From an uncultured Acidimicrobiaceae bacterium (GTDB taxonomy: Bacteria; Actinomycetota; Acidimicrobiia; Acidimicrobiales; Ilumatobacteraceae): 34,820 nucleotides of DNA. The position numbers and the translations under genes are program-made. The notes under the pieces were generated by a model that had not been told where the DNA came from, did not search any database, and worked only from the letters and a program-made list of their open reading frames with translations. Numbering within the stretch: position 1 is the stretch's first letter; each line of letters opens with the position of its first letter. Below, piece after piece: positions 22,843 through 30,124 of this stretch. The stretch is taken from NCBI GenBank assembly GCA_903919215.1, contig CAIXHI010000501.1, positions 1 to 34,820 of the forward strand, in the 5' to 3' direction.

Positions 22843-23151
22843 ATGATCTTCCACCTCACAGACCCTGCCACCTGGACCATCTCGCTCGCCGCCGGTGAAC
22901 ACACCAGTTCCACGACCGGGCGCAGCCTCGCCGAGGAGGGTTTCATCCACTGCAGCACGGCGGCACAGTGGCCGGCCACGGTGGAACGTTTCTACGCCAG
23001 CGCCACGGAACTGCTGCTGCTGCACATCGACGAAGCGCAGCTCACCTCACCGTTGGTGTACGAGCAGCTCGACGGCGCGCCCGAACCGTTCCCGCACATC
23101 TACGGCCCCATCCCCCTCGCGGCAGTCGTCGAGGTACAGCGCCTGCGCTGA
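22843..23151 (+). CDS. DUF952 family protein
   Basis: This 102-residue protein has the DUF952 marks MIFHLTDPATW, EEGFIHCSTAAQWPATVERFY, LLLLHIDEAQL and PEPFPHIYGPIPLAAVVEV. The His and Cys of GFIHCS and the FPHIYGP loop line the presumed active pocket; the fold resembles ADP-ribosyltransferases/KptA-like proteins, but no activity is established. It runs against its neighbours: 22 bp from the trmD start and 16 bp from the rimM stop. A GTG one codon earlier is an alternative start. Confidence 0.9.
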   Translation: MIFHLTDPATWTISLAAGEHTSSTTGRSLAEEGFIHCSTAAQWPATVERFYASATELLLLHIDEAQLTSPLVYEQLDGAPEPFPHIYGPIPLAAVVEVQRLR

Positions 23152-23167
23152 CCCGACCCGCGCTACG

Positions 23168-23641
23168 TCAGAGGTCGAAGAGGCCTTCGGGCGGGTTAAT
23201 CACGATGCGTCGCGAATCGCCGAGGCCTTCCACCGACTCGATGAACACGACCGGCACCAGAGCACCGCCATCGAGTTCGAGGATGTCGTGAGCCGGGTTG
23301 GCCAACACCGAGACGCAGCGGCCGTACTCGGTGCCGTCAATGCCGACAACTGAAGCGCCGACAAGTTCATGGACGTACAGACCTTCGTGATCTGACTCCG
23401 GCAACGCTTCCGCCGACAGACGCATACCCGATCGGGCTTCGGCGACAGTGCGGTCGGGGATCTCCTCGAAGCGCACCAGCCATCGACCACCGGCCGGCCG
23501 AGCGGCCTGCACGGTGAGCCAGATGTCGCCGGCCTTCAGACGCGCACCCACCGCCAGACGTTCGGTGCGGTCAGTGAGCAGATCGACATAGATCTCGCCA
23601 CGCACTCCATGCGCGCGGCCGAGGCGGCCCACCTCAAGCAT
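23168..23641 (-). CDS. rimM: Ribosome maturation factor RimM
   Basis: The 157-residue protein has an N-terminal barrel (LEVGRLGRAHGVRGEIYVDLLTDR) and a C-terminal PRC barrel (GLYVHELVGASVVGIDGTEYGRCVSVL and HDILELDGG, VPVVFIESVE). RimM binds S19 and the 30S head during maturation. It lies 24 bp behind khpA in the rpsP-khpA-rimM unit. Confidence 0.97.
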   Translation of the reverse strand: MLEVGRLGRAHGVRGEIYVDLLTDRTERLAVGARLKAGDIWLTVQAARPAGGRWLVRFEEIPDRTVAEARSGMRLSAEALPESDHEGLYVHELVGASVVGIDGTEYGRCVSVLANPAHDILELDGGALVPVVFIESVEGLGDSRRIVINPPEGLFDL

Positions 23642-23665
23642 CGTGGGCTTCCAACATTGCGTTGG

Positions 23666-23959
23666 TCAGTCGGCGAAATCGACGTCGACTTCGACGTCGT
23701 CACGGGTGGCCGCAGCGCGCACCACGGTGCGGATGCTCTGCGCCGTACGGCCACGACGGCCGATGACGCGGCCGAGATCGCCGGGGCCGACTCGCACTTC
23801 GAGACGGACCTTGCCACGGTTGATGGAGGAATCCACCAACACGGCTTCGGGATCGTCGACGATGGAACGGACGATGTGCGTGAGCACAGCGACAGCCGTA
23901 GGTGCGGAAGCTTCGTTCGACTCGGGGGTCGACTCGGGGGTCGACTCAGTGTCGGTCAC
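23666..23959 (-). CDS. khpA: KH-domain RNA-binding protein KhpA
   Basis: The 97-residue protein is one KH domain (about residues 24-97) with the GxxG loop in VIGRRGRTAQSIRTVVRAAA. It corresponds to YlqC/KhpA, found between rpsP and rimM in most Gram-positives. With KhpB it binds many RNAs and affects cell elongation. An acidic N-terminal tail contains the unit STPE twice, coded by an exact 12-bp duplication. Confidence 0.95.
   Translation of the reverse strand: MTDTESTPESTPESNEASAPTAVAVLTHIVRSIVDDPEAVLVDSSINRGKVRLEVRVGPGDLGRVIGRRGRTAQSIRTVVRAAATRDDVEVDVDFAD
23919..23942. repeat. 12-bp tandem duplication in the khpA N-terminal tail
   Basis: GACTCGGGGGTC occurs twice back to back (23919-23930 and 23931-23942). 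It encodes a repeated Thr-Pro-Glu-Ser unit in the flexible N-terminus, outside the KH domain. Confidence 0.8.
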
Positions 23960-23972
23960 AGTGGCGACCGAG

Positions 23973-24245
23973 TTACTTCGCCGCGCGAGCGGTGCCGAAC
24001 TCGGCCCACGCGCCCGAGATCTCGAGCAACTTCTTCACGCGCTCGGTGGGCTGGGCGCCGTCGAGCAGCCACTTCACAGCCTTGGAGTTGTCGACGTTGA
24101 GGGTCGACGGCTCGGTGCGCGGGTTGTAGGTGCCCACGATCTGGATGAAGCGACCGTCACGCGGCGCACGGCTGTCTGCCGCGACGATGCGATACTGCGG
24201 CTGCTTGGTCTTGCCGACTCGAGTGAGGCGCAGCTTTACTGCCAT
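23973..24245 (-). CDS. rpsP: 30S ribosomal protein S16
   Basis: The 90-residue protein has the S16 pattern: MAVKLRLTRVGKTKQPQYRIVAADSRAPRDGRFIQ, VGTYNPR, and AVKWLLDGAQPTERVKKLL. It follows ffh after 62 bp and starts the rpsP-khpA-rimM unit. The AT-richer gap probably holds its own promoter, and a perfect palindrome lies there (24270-24284). Confidence 0.98.
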   Translation of the reverse strand: MAVKLRLTRVGKTKQPQYRIVAADSRAPRDGRFIQIVGTYNPRTEPSTLNVDNSKAVKWLLDGAQPTERVKKLLEISGAWAEFGTARAAK

Positions 24246-24269
24246 GCGACTTCAGTGCTCCCTGCAAAT

Positions 24270-24284
24270 GACGTGGTACACGTC
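24270..24284. promoter_or_regulatory. Perfect inverted repeat in the rpsP leader
   Basis: GACGTG (24270-24275) and CACGTC (24279-24284) flank GTA, 24 bp before the rpsP ATG. It could fold as a 6-bp hairpin in the leader or serve as an operator. It does not resemble an intrinsic terminator. Confidence 0.35.
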
Positions 24285-24307
24285 GAAATAGAATCCATGT
24301 AACGCTA

Positions 24308-25753
24308 TCAATTGAACGGGCCGAAGCCACCCGGCATCCCGGGGAGACCTTGGCCGGGTAGGCCAGGGCCGCCGGGCATGCCCGGGAACCCGCCGGGCAG
24401 GCCGGGCATTCCGCCCATCGGGGGCATCACGCGACCGCCCTTCTTCCCCTTCTTACCCCGCTGCTGCTTGGCCATCCCGCCGAAGCGCTTCATCATCTTC
24501 TGCATCTCGGCGAACTGCTTCACCAGCCGGTTCACATCGCCCACCGTGGTGCCGCTGCCGTTGGCGATGCGGGTTCGGCGGCTGCCGTTGATCAGCTCAG
24601 GCTTGCGCCGCTCGAGCGGGGTCATGCTGTGGATGATGGCTTCGATCGGCTTGAGCTGGTCGTCGCCGATCTGGGCGTCCTTCATCTCCTTGGGGATCCC
24701 GGGCATCATCCCCATGAGACCACTGAGCGGGCCCATCTTCTTGAGCGCCTGCATCTGCTCGAGGAAGTCCTCCAGCGTGAACTCGCCCTCCATCAGCTTC
24801 TCGGCGGCCTGTTCGGCCTGATCCTTGTCGAAGGCCTGTTCGGCCTGCTCGATGAGGGTGAGCATGTCGCCCATGCCGAGGATGCGACCGGCCATACGGT
24901 CGGGGTGGAACTGCTCGAACTCGCTGAGTTTCTCGCCGGTGGAGGCGAACGCAATCGGGCGGCCGATCACTTCCTTGACGCTGAGTGCCGCACCACCGCG
25001 GGCGTCACCGTCGAGTTTGGTGAGGATGACACCGTCGATCGCCAACGTCGCGTGGAACGCCTCAGCAACGCCGACAGCGTCCTGACCGGTCATTGCATCG
25101 ACGACGAGGAACGTGTAGTTGGGCTGCAGCACGCTGGAGATCTGGCGCACCTGCTCCATCATCTCCGCGTCGATCGACAGACGACCGGCGGTGTCGACGA
25201 TCAGCACGTCGCGGCCCAGACGGCGAGCCTCTTCCAGACCGCGCCTGGCGGTCTCCACAGGGTCGCCCGGCTGGCTGAACACCGGCACATCGATCTGACG
25301 GCCCAGCGTGCGCAACTGTTCGACGGCGGCAGGGCGCTGGAGATCGACCCCGACCAGGAGCGGCTGACGGCCCTGGCTCTTGAACCAGCGGGCCAACTTG
25401 GCCGAGTTGGTGGTCTTACCCGAACCCTGCAGACCGGCCATGAGCACCACCGTCGGCGGACGGCTGGCGTAATGGATCTTCAGCGTCTCGCCACCGAGCA
25501 TCGCGGTGAGTTCCGAGTTGACGATCTTGATGACCTGCTGGCCAGGATCGAGTGCCTCGCTGAGGCGGGCGCCGACGGCCTGCTCGCGGATGCGAGCAAC
25601 GACGTTGCGGACGACACCGACGTTGACGTCGGCTTCCAGCAACGCCGTGCGGATCTCCTTCAACATCTCGTCGACGTCGTCCTCGGTGAGGCGACCCTTG
25701 CCGCGCAAACGTTTGACAATGCCTTCGAGACGGGATGACAGGGAATCGAACAT
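24308..25753 (-). CDS. ffh: Signal recognition particle protein Ffh
   Basis: The 481-residue GTPase has an N domain, G1 at 107-115 (GLQGSGKTT), DTAGRL, TKLDGDARGG, and the Met-rich M domain (GDMLTLIEQAEQAF; MGPLSGLMGMMPGIPKEM; SRRTRIANGSGT). The M domain binds SRP RNA and signal peptides. The C-terminal end is a run of Gly-Met-Pro-Leu repeats (GLPGMPGG-like), common in actinobacterial Ffh. It works with FtsY, encoded 3 kb away, to target membrane proteins. A hairpin starts right before its ATG. Confidence 0.98.
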   Translation of the reverse strand: MFDSLSSRLEGIVKRLRGKGRLTEDDVDEMLKEIRTALLEADVNVGVVRNVVARIREQAVGARLSEALDPGQQVIKIVNSELTAMLGGETLKIHYASRPPTVVLMAGLQGSGKTTNSAKLARWFKSQGRQPLLVGVDLQRPAAVEQLRTLGRQIDVPVFSQPGDPVETARRGLEEARRLGRDVLIVDTAGRLSIDAEMMEQVRQISSVLQPNYTFLVVDAMTGQDAVGVAEAFHATLAIDGVILTKLDGDARGGAALSVKEVIGRPIAFASTGEKLSEFEQFHPDRMAGRILGMGDMLTLIEQAEQAFDKDQAEQAAEKLMEGEFTLEDFLEQMQALKKMGPLSGLMGMMPGIPKEMKDAQIGDDQLKPIEAIIHSMTPLERRKPELINGSRRTRIANGSGTTVGDVNRLVKQFAEMQKMMKRFGGMAKQQRGKKGKKGGRVMPPMGGMPGLPGGFPGMPGGPGLPGQGLPGMPGGFGPFN

Positions 25754-25783
25754 GCGGGGACGAACGCTACCGTCCGTCCCCGC
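25754..25783 (-). terminator. Hairpin between the I78-like lipoprotein gene and ffh
   Basis: GCGGGGACG (25754-25762) and CGTCCCCGC (25775-25783) form a perfect 9-bp GC-rich stem with a 12-base loop, 28 bp past the lipoprotein stop and ending at the ffh start. It may terminate the lipoprotein transcript or structure the ffh leader. Confidence 0.55.
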
Positions 25784-25811
25784 TGCTCACCTGCTCAATG
25801 CCGTTGCGGGC

Positions 25812-27368
25812 TCAGCCGATCGACTCGACGGAGGTCACCACGCCGGCCTCGACGGCCACGTTCACCCGTGAGGTGCTGTAGTCCTCGGTGACCATCAGCG
25901 ACTCGCCGTCACGCTTCACCACGCGCACCGTCCAGCCGAACTCGGAGGCGACCTTCGCGGCCTCGTCCTCGGCGACACCGGTGAGCACCTTCGTGGCCTC
26001 GGCCTGATCGACCGGCGCCGGCAGCGTCACCGCTGTGTCCGGGGTGGCACCGGTACTGGTGTCGACCGGAACCGGCTCGGTGGTGACACCCGTATCGGGC
26101 AGCTCGACGTACTGGTCGTCGACTGCGATCACCGTGTACACGCCACCGTCAGTGGACAGGAACGTGTACGCCGGCAGCAGCCACACGGTGCCGTCGACAT
26201 CCCACACCATCGTCAGGTCGACGCGTGCGTCGTTCAGGTGCACCGTGATCGGTTCCGGCGGCAGGTAGGTCTCGGGCACACAGTCGGCAGCAGGATCACA
26301 CACCGGGGAGTCGAGCGGCGGCGGAGCGATGACCGTCGGAGCGCCGCCGGTCGAACCGCTGGAGTCCGAGGACACGGCAGTGGTCTCGGGCGTGGCGGTC
26401 ACCGAGCGGGTGGAAGCGCCGCCGACCATGTCAGCGGCCATCCCCTTGGCCATCACGCCCGGGGCGCCGTAGTAGCCCATCCAGGCGCCGTCCTGCAGGC
26501 GAGTCAGCCCAGCGGCGGTTCCGACCAGCGGGTACTCGCCGGCCGGTTCGGGGGTTGCCAGCGAACCGGATGCCCAGGTGACTGCGCCTTCGGCACCGAA
26601 GCCGATGGAGATGCTGATCGGGCTGCGGTGCCCATCGAGCATCAAGAAGCCGGTGACGTTGGCACCCCACTCGTCGGCGTAGGTCTCGAACTCGTAGTCC
26701 GCAGCGTTGTAGCCGAGGTCGGCGAACAGCGCCTTGGCCTTCGCCAATGCGGCGGCCTTGGTGGGCACGCCGACCGGCGGCGCGGGCGTTTCACACGGCG
26801 CAGGTGTGATGACGATGGTGGATTCGGTGACCGAAGAATCGCTGCCGCTGCTGACCGGAGCATCGGGAACTGCGATCGGCTCTGCGGAGGTGCCACACCC
26901 GGCGCTGATGCTGCCGCCGGTGGTCGACGGATCCGGGTTGAACCACCAACTGACCATGCCGTCGACGCCGACGGTGATGCTGGCGCCGGTGTAGTCGGCC
27001 GAGCCGACCTGCCAGCCGCCACCCTGATCGGCCGGAACGGTGCGGACGTCACCCTTCACGCCCAGCACCTCGGCCATCGTGGCCACGCGGGCGGTGTCCA
27101 CCGACTGGCCAGCCGACAGCTTCCAGGCATTGCCGGTTGCGGCGAGGTCGGGCAAGGTGCCATCGACCACGAAGTTGAACGAGGTGAACGGCATCATCAT
27201 CTTGTCGGCGGCGGGAGCCCCAGCAGATTGTGTGCTGGAGCCAGCAGCGCCGATGTGGATGATGGCTGGCGCCGAGCCAGATGTGGTGGTGCGGGCGGCA
27301 TCACCGCAGCCGGACAGTCCAATGACGACTGCTGCGGCGACGAAGGCGAGGCGACGTGAGCGAAGCAT
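25812..27368 (-). CDS. Lipoprotein with C-terminal potato-inhibitor-I/I78-like domain
   Basis: The 518-residue protein has a lipobox (GLSGC). A large acidic, Thr/Ser/Pro-rich exposed part follows that I cannot assign, with repeat-like stretches such as SITVGVDGMVSWWF and SISIGFGAEGAVTWASG. Residues 455-518 then resemble the potato inhibitor I / I78 fold: GVAEDEAAKVA, GWTVRVVKRDG, VTEDYSTSRVNVAV and VVTSVESIG match barley CI-2 positions GKSVEEAKKV, VTMEYRIDRV and the VPRVG end. If it inhibits a serine protease, the P1 residue would be Glu. That is inference. AAAGGA lies before the ATG, and an ECF-type promoter is possible upstream. Confidence 0.82.
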   Translation of the reverse strand: MLRSRRLAFVAAAVVIGLSGCGDAARTTTSGSAPAIIHIGAAGSSTQSAGAPAADKMMMPFTSFNFVVDGTLPDLAATGNAWKLSAGQSVDTARVATMAEVLGVKGDVRTVPADQGGGWQVGSADYTGASITVGVDGMVSWWFNPDPSTTGGSISAGCGTSAEPIAVPDAPVSSGSDSSVTESTIVITPAPCETPAPPVGVPTKAAALAKAKALFADLGYNAADYEFETYADEWGANVTGFLMLDGHRSPISISIGFGAEGAVTWASGSLATPEPAGEYPLVGTAAGLTRLQDGAWMGYYGAPGVMAKGMAADMVGGASTRSVTATPETTAVSSDSSGSTGGAPTVIAPPPLDSPVCDPAADCVPETYLPPEPITVHLNDARVDLTMVWDVDGTVWLLPAYTFLSTDGGVYTVIAVDDQYVELPDTGVTTEPVPVDTSTGATPDTAVTLPAPVDQAEATKVLTGVAEDEAAKVASEFGWTVRVVKRDGESLMVTEDYSTSRVNVAVEAGVVTSVESIG

Positions 27369-27413
27369 GGCGATCCTTTCGGGTCGGGGTGGTGGCGATC
27401 ACCACTCGGGCCA

Positions 27414-27442
27414 TAGACGACCGCCGTGGTCCGCCCGGTTCC
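27414..27442 (-). promoter_or_regulatory. Possible ECF-sigma promoter for the I78-like lipoprotein gene
   Basis: On the minus strand GGAACC (27442-27437), a 17-bp spacer and CGTCTA (27419-27414) match the general GGAAC/CGTC pattern of extracytoplasmic-function sigma promoters. The start site would lie about 40 nt before the ATG, and a GTGGTG/CACCAC hairpin lies in that leader. Which sigma factor, if any, is unknown. Confidence 0.35.
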
Positions 27443-27484
27443 GAGAAATCTGAAATCTTTCGGGAATCGGCGCAGCGTTGTCGC

Positions 27485-28381
27485 TCAGGGACCACCGGCG
27501 ATGTCGGCGGCGTTGGCCAACCACGTGGCAATCGACGCTCGGGTCGACACGACCACAGCGGCATGCTCACGCTTCCAATCGTCGAACTTCACTCCGAGAA
27601 TCTGTGTCATTCGCGCGCTGTAGCCGAGGTCAGACCTGCACTCCAGATCGGCGGCCCGCATCGCGACTTCCCCGGCTGCCGGGGAGTCGCCAGGCCAAGT
27701 CGATCGCCACGGCTCAGTCGGGTCGGCGGCGGAGAATCCTGTGGCCTTCATGCACGCCGACCACTGCGAGTCGAGGGCGATGGCATCCGGATTCTCGGCG
27801 ACCGCGTTGATCCAACCATTGCGGGCGAGGTTGAAGTCGGCCAGACCGTCCAACAGACCAGTCGGCGAGCCGTAGACCGCTGTCGCTGCTTCGGCGAGAC
27901 AGCCCGTCGAGACGCCATCACCGCCCCACGCGTTCGCCGCACCCTTGGTCTGCTGCAGCCACTTGTCGACCACCGACGTTTGTTCGCCCACAGGGTTGGC
28001 TTGCCCGACGTGGTATCCCTCAGACGCAGGGCGACTTGCCGCGTTGTACACCTCGGACGGCGTGTAGACCTCGATCGGGAAGCTGTCAAACCCTGCTCGA
28101 TGCATGCACTCGACTCCAACCTTTGAATCTGCGTCGAAGAGCACCGAATAGTCCCCAGGCGAAATGCGCACCACCGCACCTACACCGGCCGGATCGTCCA
28201 CGATCATGCCGTAGACCAGATGCTCAAGCGGCATCGAGTGATCCACCGCCGCTCCAACGTCGACAGAGTGCGGAGCACTCTCCGCTGTCACAGCGGAGGT
28301 GACGGGCGACGCGGCGATCTGGTGATCGTCGCCGCACGACACGGCAAGGACGACCAACGCAACGAGGGGTGCGGTTCGCAT
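27485..28381 (-). CDS. Lipoprotein of unknown function, possibly SOS-coregulated
   Basis: From the ATG at 28381, preceded by a strong AAAGGAG, the product has 298 residues with lipoprotein signal MRTAPLVALVVLAVSC (lipobox AVSC, slightly unusual at -3). The mature part has several cysteines (VECMHRAGFD, STGCLAEA, WSACMKATGF, DLECRSDLG) and the W-x2-CM-x3-G pattern seen in several actinobacterial exported proteins of unknown role. An in-frame ATG at 28426 would spoil the signal peptide. It lies 62 bp behind the interrupted gene at 28444-28782 with no terminator seen, so it may share the LexA-boxed promoter. Confidence 0.75.
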   Translation of the reverse strand: MRTAPLVALVVLAVSCGDDHQIAASPVTSAVTAESAPHSVDVGAAVDHSMPLEHLVYGMIVDDPAGVGAVVRISPGDYSVLFDADSKVGVECMHRAGFDSFPIEVYTPSEVYNAASRPASEGYHVGQANPVGEQTSVVDKWLQQTKGAANAWGGDGVSTGCLAEAATAVYGSPTGLLDGLADFNLARNGWINAVAENPDAIALDSQWSACMKATGFSAADPTEPWRSTWPGDSPAAGEVAMRAADLECRSDLGYSARMTQILGVKFDDWKREHAAVVVSTRASIATWLANAADIAGGP

Positions 28382-28443
28382 CGATCTGCTCCTTTCAACT
28401 CTGGTAGTGGCGAGCTCTTTTGTCATGTGGTGTCGCCTCCGGA

Positions 28444-28782
28444 TCACGCGATGTACACCGGCGGACAACCGCCGTAGGCAGCGATGTCGGACCCTCTCAC
28501 CACTTGCTCCGCACGGACCCGCGACACGGCACCGTTCGGGGTGTAGACCCAGTTGGTGCTGTATTAGTCGAGCCACATCGACGCCCCGGACCACCACGTG
28601 CCCGAGTAGACACACATGTACCGGTAGGTGCTGCTGAGGTGACGATTTCGCGCCATGACGAGTGGGTAAGGGCTCTCATACATCGCCGGATACGTCACCC
28701 GGTAGTACATGTTGCCCTCCCAGTAGGCGGGGTCGGAGACGATCGGACCCTGCTCCGCATAGACGTCTCGCCTCCTCCGCAC
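28444..28782 (-). pseudogene. Unrecognised gene behind a LexA-boxed promoter, interrupted by one in-frame TAA
   Basis: The GTG at 28782 opens 72 codons ending ...SGTWWSGASMWLD at a TAA (28566-28564). The same frame then stays open for 39 more codons (YSTNWVYTPNGAV... to GGCPPVYIA) and a TGA at 28446-28444, with the same G/C-ending codons. One changed base (for example TAC to TAA between Asp and Tyr) explains the break. The protein is rich in Tyr, Trp and Met (YWEGNMYYRVTYPAMYESPYP), has two cysteines, and shows no signal peptide in this reading. I do not recognise it. A start at ATG 28760 behind GGAGGAGG is in another frame and gives only 21 codons. Confidence 0.55.
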
Positions 28783-28826
28783 TTCTGAACCTTCGTTCAG
28801 AATACACCCCCCAAGATTGAAGTCAA
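28783..28826 (-). promoter_or_regulatory. Sigma-70-type promoter with a perfect 20-bp LexA-type palindrome on the -10
   Basis: On the minus strand: -35 TTGACT (28826-28821), 16-bp spacer, -10 TATTCT (28804-28799). TTCTGAACCTTCGTTCAGAA at 28783-28802 is an exact inverted repeat with 8-bp arms, and its core GAAC-N4-GTTC is the LexA box seen at lexA and recA. It covers most of the -10 and the likely start site, the arrangement expected for repression. The 28827-28904 stretch up to the ftsY stop shows nothing else. Confidence 0.7.
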
Positions 28827-28904
28827 CCCACGTCCTGCGGAGGTGACACGACGACGGCGTTCAAGGGCGCGGCAACCCGATCTGTTTTGCGCGATCGGCA
28901 TATC

Positions 28905-30098
28905 TCAGTCGAGCGTGACGAGTGCGTCGACGAACTCGGTCGGGTCGAAGGCGACGAGATCGTGAATCGTCTCACCCAGGCCGACGAGCTTCACCGGCAA
29001 GCCAAGCTCGGTTTCGATCGCGAACACGATGCCGCCCTTGGCCGAGCCGTCGAGCTTGGTGAGCACCACACCGGTGACACCCGAGCCATCCGTGCCCACG
29101 TTCGTGGCAGCACCGAATTCGCGGGCCTGCGCGAGACCGTTCTGGCCGGTGGTGGCATCGATGACCAGCAGCACCTCGGTGACCCGACCGCGGCCCTTCT
29201 CGGCGACGCGGCGCACCTTGCGCAGTTCGTCCATCAGGTTCGTCTTGGTGTGTAGGCGCCCGGCTGTGTCGGCCAGCACCAGTTGGATACCCTTCGCTGC
29301 GGCGCGCTCGATGCCGTCGAAGATGACCGAGCTGGGGTCGCCACCTTCCTTGCCGCGCACGATTTCGGCGCCGCTGCGTTCGGCCCACGTGGTGAGCTGC
29401 TCGGCGGCCGCGGCGCGGAATGTGTCGCCTGCCGCCATCAGCACGCTGACACCGGACTGTGCCTGCAGCGCAGCAACTTTGCCGATGGTGGTGGTCTTGC
29501 CCACGCCGTTGACGCCCACGAACAACCACACATTGGGCTCGTCGGCCGCACCCGGTACGAGGTGCAACGAGCGGTCGGCACCATCGAGGCGCGACACCAT
29601 CTCCGCCTGCAGCGCATCGAGCAGCTGACCAGGCTCGGTGATCTCCTTGGCCTTCACCCGGGTACGCAGCCCGTTCAACAGTTCGTCGGTGACGCGCACG
29701 CCGACATCGGCGCGCAGCAGTGCTTCTTCGAGGTCGTCCCACGTGTCGCTGGTGATACCGGTGCGGGCACGGATGCCGAGCAGCGTGCCAGTGAGTGCCG
29801 AGCGGGCCTTCGCCATACGCGAACGGAACGTCGGCCGCTCGCCGCCAAGGTCGACCGCTTCGGGGTGGTGCTCGCCATCCAGGTGCACCACCTCGGCCTC
29901 GGCCACCACCTGCAGGACCGCCTCGCGCACCGACTCGGCGATCGCGGCGACATCGGGAGCAACCGGCGCGGCCGGAGCAACGGGCGCGGCCGCGGTTCGC
30001 TGCTGCGCGGGGCGTGCGCCGCGACGTCGGTTCCAGAGCACCACGCCGACACCGAACACGAGCACTGCGGCAATGAGGACGAGATAGATGAACGTCAT
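28905..30098 (-). CDS. ftsY: Signal recognition particle receptor FtsY
   Basis: The 397-residue protein has an N-terminal membrane helix (MTFIYLVLIAAVLVFGVGVVLW), a short Ala/Pro/Val linker, the N domain, and the G domain with G1 at 195-202 (GVNGVGKT), DTAGRLHTK and TKLDGSAKGG. It receives Ffh-ribosome complexes at the membrane. The membrane helix is usual in actinobacterial FtsY, which lacks the long acidic domain of E. coli. It lies 26 bp downstream of smc. Confidence 0.98.
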   Translation of the reverse strand: MTFIYLVLIAAVLVFGVGVVLWNRRRGARPAQQRTAAAPVAPAAPVAPDVAAIAESVREAVLQVVAEAEVVHLDGEHHPEAVDLGGERPTFRSRMAKARSALTGTLLGIRARTGITSDTWDDLEEALLRADVGVRVTDELLNGLRTRVKAKEITEPGQLLDALQAEMVSRLDGADRSLHLVPGAADEPNVWLFVGVNGVGKTTTIGKVAALQAQSGVSVLMAAGDTFRAAAAEQLTTWAERSGAEIVRGKEGGDPSSVIFDGIERAAAKGIQLVLADTAGRLHTKTNLMDELRKVRRVAEKGRGRVTEVLLVIDATTGQNGLAQAREFGAATNVGTDGSGVTGVVLTKLDGSAKGGIVFAIETELGLPVKLVGLGETIHDLVAFDPTEFVDALVTLD

Positions 30099-30124
30099 TG
30101 GGGCGAGAGGCTATCTGTCGCCGG

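Noticed and set aside
24629..25738. Plus-strand open frame of 369 codons opposite ffh
   Set aside because: Antisense shadow; ffh is certain on the minus strand.
26238..27359. Plus-strand open frame of 373 codons opposite the I78-like lipoprotein
   Set aside because: Arg/Gly-rich shadow; the minus frame has a lipobox, a ribosome binding site and a recognisable domain.
28564..28782. The 72-codon frame as a complete small gene
   Set aside because: The frame continues for 39 codons with equal bias past the TAA, so a broken longer gene is more likely; a natural short gene is not excluded.
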